Assembly: GCA_963842125.1 (NCBI GenBank)
Contig: CAWJFE010000005.1
Span: forward strand, 1,178,001 to 1,242,000
Origin: CAWCWK01 sp963842125
Lineage (GTDB): Bacteria > Pseudomonadota > Alphaproteobacteria > Rhizobiales > CAWCWK01
Direction of reading: 5' to 3'
Length of the DNA: 64,000 bases
This document shows, piece after piece, positions 62,975 to 64,000 of the stretch. Numbering within the stretch: position 1 is the first letter of the stretch; each line of letters starts with the position of its first letter. The notes under the pieces were generated by a model, which saw only the letters and a list, made by a program, of their open reading frames with translations, did no database searches and was not told the DNA's origin. Position numbers and translations under genes: made by a program.

Positions 62975-64000
62975 TGTCTTTCGTCGCCCCTCTCGTCATG
63001 CCGATCCTACCGGAACTCGTGCTGGGTATCGGCGCGATGGCGCTATTGATGCTCGGCGCGTTTCGCGGCGACAGTGCTTACAACACCTGCATCGGCGTTG
63101 CGATAGCCCTGCTGCTCGGTGCCGCATTCCTCGTCTTCTTCATTCCGGACGGGCGCATCACGACCTTCGGTGACGACCAGGCGATCGGTCTCGAGGGGAG
63201 CTTCATCCTCGACGACTTCGCGCGCTTCATGAAGGTGCTGATCCTCTTCGGCTCCGCGACCGCGATCGTAATGTCCGTCGACTGGATGCGGATCGAGCGC
63301 TTGCAGCGCTTCGAGTACCCGGTGCTGATCCTCCTATCGGCGGCCGGCATGCTAGTCATGGTGTCCGCCAACGACCTCATCGCCCTCTACATGGGCATTG
63401 AGCTTCAAGCGCTGGCGGCCTACGTGATCGCGACAATCAATCGGGACAACCTTCGCTCGACCGAGGCTGGTCTGAAGTATTTCGTTCTGGGCGCGCTATC
63501 CTCCGGTATGCTGCTCTACGGCATGTCGCTGGTTTACGGCTTCACCGGCACGGTTTCGCTACCCGGGATCGCGCTGGTGCTCGCGGCTGCCGACGTGAAC
63601 ATCGGCCTGATCTTCGGCATCGTCTTCCTTCTTGCCGGCCTCGCCTTCAAGATCTCGGCCGTGCCCTTCCACATGTGGACGCCGGATGTTTACGAGGGCG
63701 CGCCGACGCCGATCACGGCCTTCTTCGCAGCGGCGCCCAAAGTCGCTGGCATGGCTATCATTCTGCGCGTTCTCGCCGACGGCCTTCTTCCCGTCGTCGA
63801 CGTCTGGCAGCAGATCATTGCGTTCATCGCGGTGGCCTCGATGATTCTCGGCGCGTTCGCCGCGATCGGGCAGACGAACATCAAGCGACTGATGGCCTAT
63901 TCCTCGATCGGGCATATGGGTTACGCACTCGTCGGCCTCGCGGCCGGCTCTGCGGCGGGCTTCAACGGCGTCGTCATCTACATGACGATCTACATGATTA
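62974..64000 (+). CDS. nuoN: NADH-quinone oxidoreductase subunit N (partial)
   Basis: Third antiporter-like subunit of complex I. About 342 residues are visible before the right edge; the family is about 480 long, so roughly the last quarter is missing. Conserved parts seen: MGIELQALAAYVIA with the membrane Glu, VPFHMWTPDVYEGAPTPITAF with Lys/His residues, and RLMAYSSIGHMGYALVG. Starts with MSFVAPLVMPILPELVLGI, overlapping nuoM by one base. Confidence 0.97.
   Translation, partial: MSFVAPLVMPILPELVLGIGAMALLMLGAFRGDSAYNTCIGVAIALLLGAAFLVFFIPDGRITTFGDDQAIGLEGSFILDDFARFMKVLILFGSATAIVMSVDWMRIERLQRFEYPVLILLSAAGMLVMVSANDLIALYMGIELQALAAYVIATINRDNLRSTEAGLKYFVLGALSSGMLLYGMSLVYGFTGTVSLPGIALVLAAADVNIGLIFGIVFLLAGLAFKISAVPFHMWTPDVYEGAPTPITAFFAAAPKVAGMAIILRVLADGLLPVVDVWQQIIAFIAVASMILGAFAAIGQTNIKRLMAYSSIGHMGYALVGLAAGSAAGFNGVVIYMTIYMI

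Noticed and set aside
1..64000. CRISPR arrays, insertion sequences, phage genes, rRNA
   Set aside because: No regularly spaced direct repeats, transposase or integrase motifs, or rRNA-like sequence was recognised in reading the window.

Overview
The window is about 64 kb of GC-rich chromosomal DNA, almost entirely core genes and densely packed. It most likely comes from an alphaproteobacterium of the Hyphomicrobiales (Rhizobiales). The signs are the rne-amiC-mrcA-prfB order, a complete phoR-pstSCAB-phoU-phoB cluster, the cell-cycle regulator gene gcrA, a class I (archaeal-type) lysyl-tRNA synthetase, a double-length dCTP deaminase, argD-argF-hslO, TrmFO, and the order secDF - Mth938-like protein - phytoene-synthase-like protein. 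No plasmid, phage, CRISPR or insertion-sequence genes were recognised.

Layout: (1) 1-8.4 kb: RNase E (leftward, its C-terminal end beyond the window), then amiC, a frame-disrupted mrcA (PBP1A) and prfB going right. (2) 8.4-11.3 kb: an intergenic patch of palindromic repeats, then a leftward run bcp - DUF455 protein - M23 peptidase. (3) 11.4-18.7 kb: a large AsmA/DUF3971-type envelope protein, tyrS, a GT4 glycosyltransferase, a HAD-like protein lacking its catalytic aspartates, and a DUF1624 membrane protein. (4) 18.6-31.1 kb: leftward ppk2 - DUF6460 - pyc - DUF1624, divergent from the rightward phosphate regulon, which carries a three-unit Pho box before pstS. (5) 31.1-34.5 kb: gcrA, dcd and trkH. 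(6) 34.4-42.2 kb: one tightly packed leftward unit argD-argF-hslO-efflux adaptor-RND pump. (7) 42.3-45.5 kb: tRNA-Gly(CCC), a family 2 glycosyltransferase, a frameshifted solute-binding protein and a TerB-like protein. (8) 45.6-54.2 kb: lysS, yajC-secD-secF, relatives of two mitochondrial complex I assembly factors, a MOSC protein, a GNAT acetyltransferase and trmFO. (9) 54.4-64 kb: nuoGHIJKLMN, with nuoN running off the right end and nuoA-F not adjacent.

How the parts work together: the pst/pho block is a complete phosphate sensing and uptake system with a polyphosphate kinase beside it. The yajC-secDF block leads into two proteins related to complex I assembly factors, about 3 kb before the complex I genes themselves. 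Three single-base frame disruptions were found, two in mrcA and one in the solute-binding protein gene. All three look like one extra base, so consensus sequencing error is a serious alternative to real gene loss.

Most of the window is conserved housekeeping DNA, and I see no clear previously undescribed multi-gene system. The best leads are the HAD-like protein without catalytic aspartates, the inverted 32-bp palindromes with compensatory changes, the triple Pho box, the complex I assembly factor cluster, the split nuo operon, and the terminator in the argD leader.
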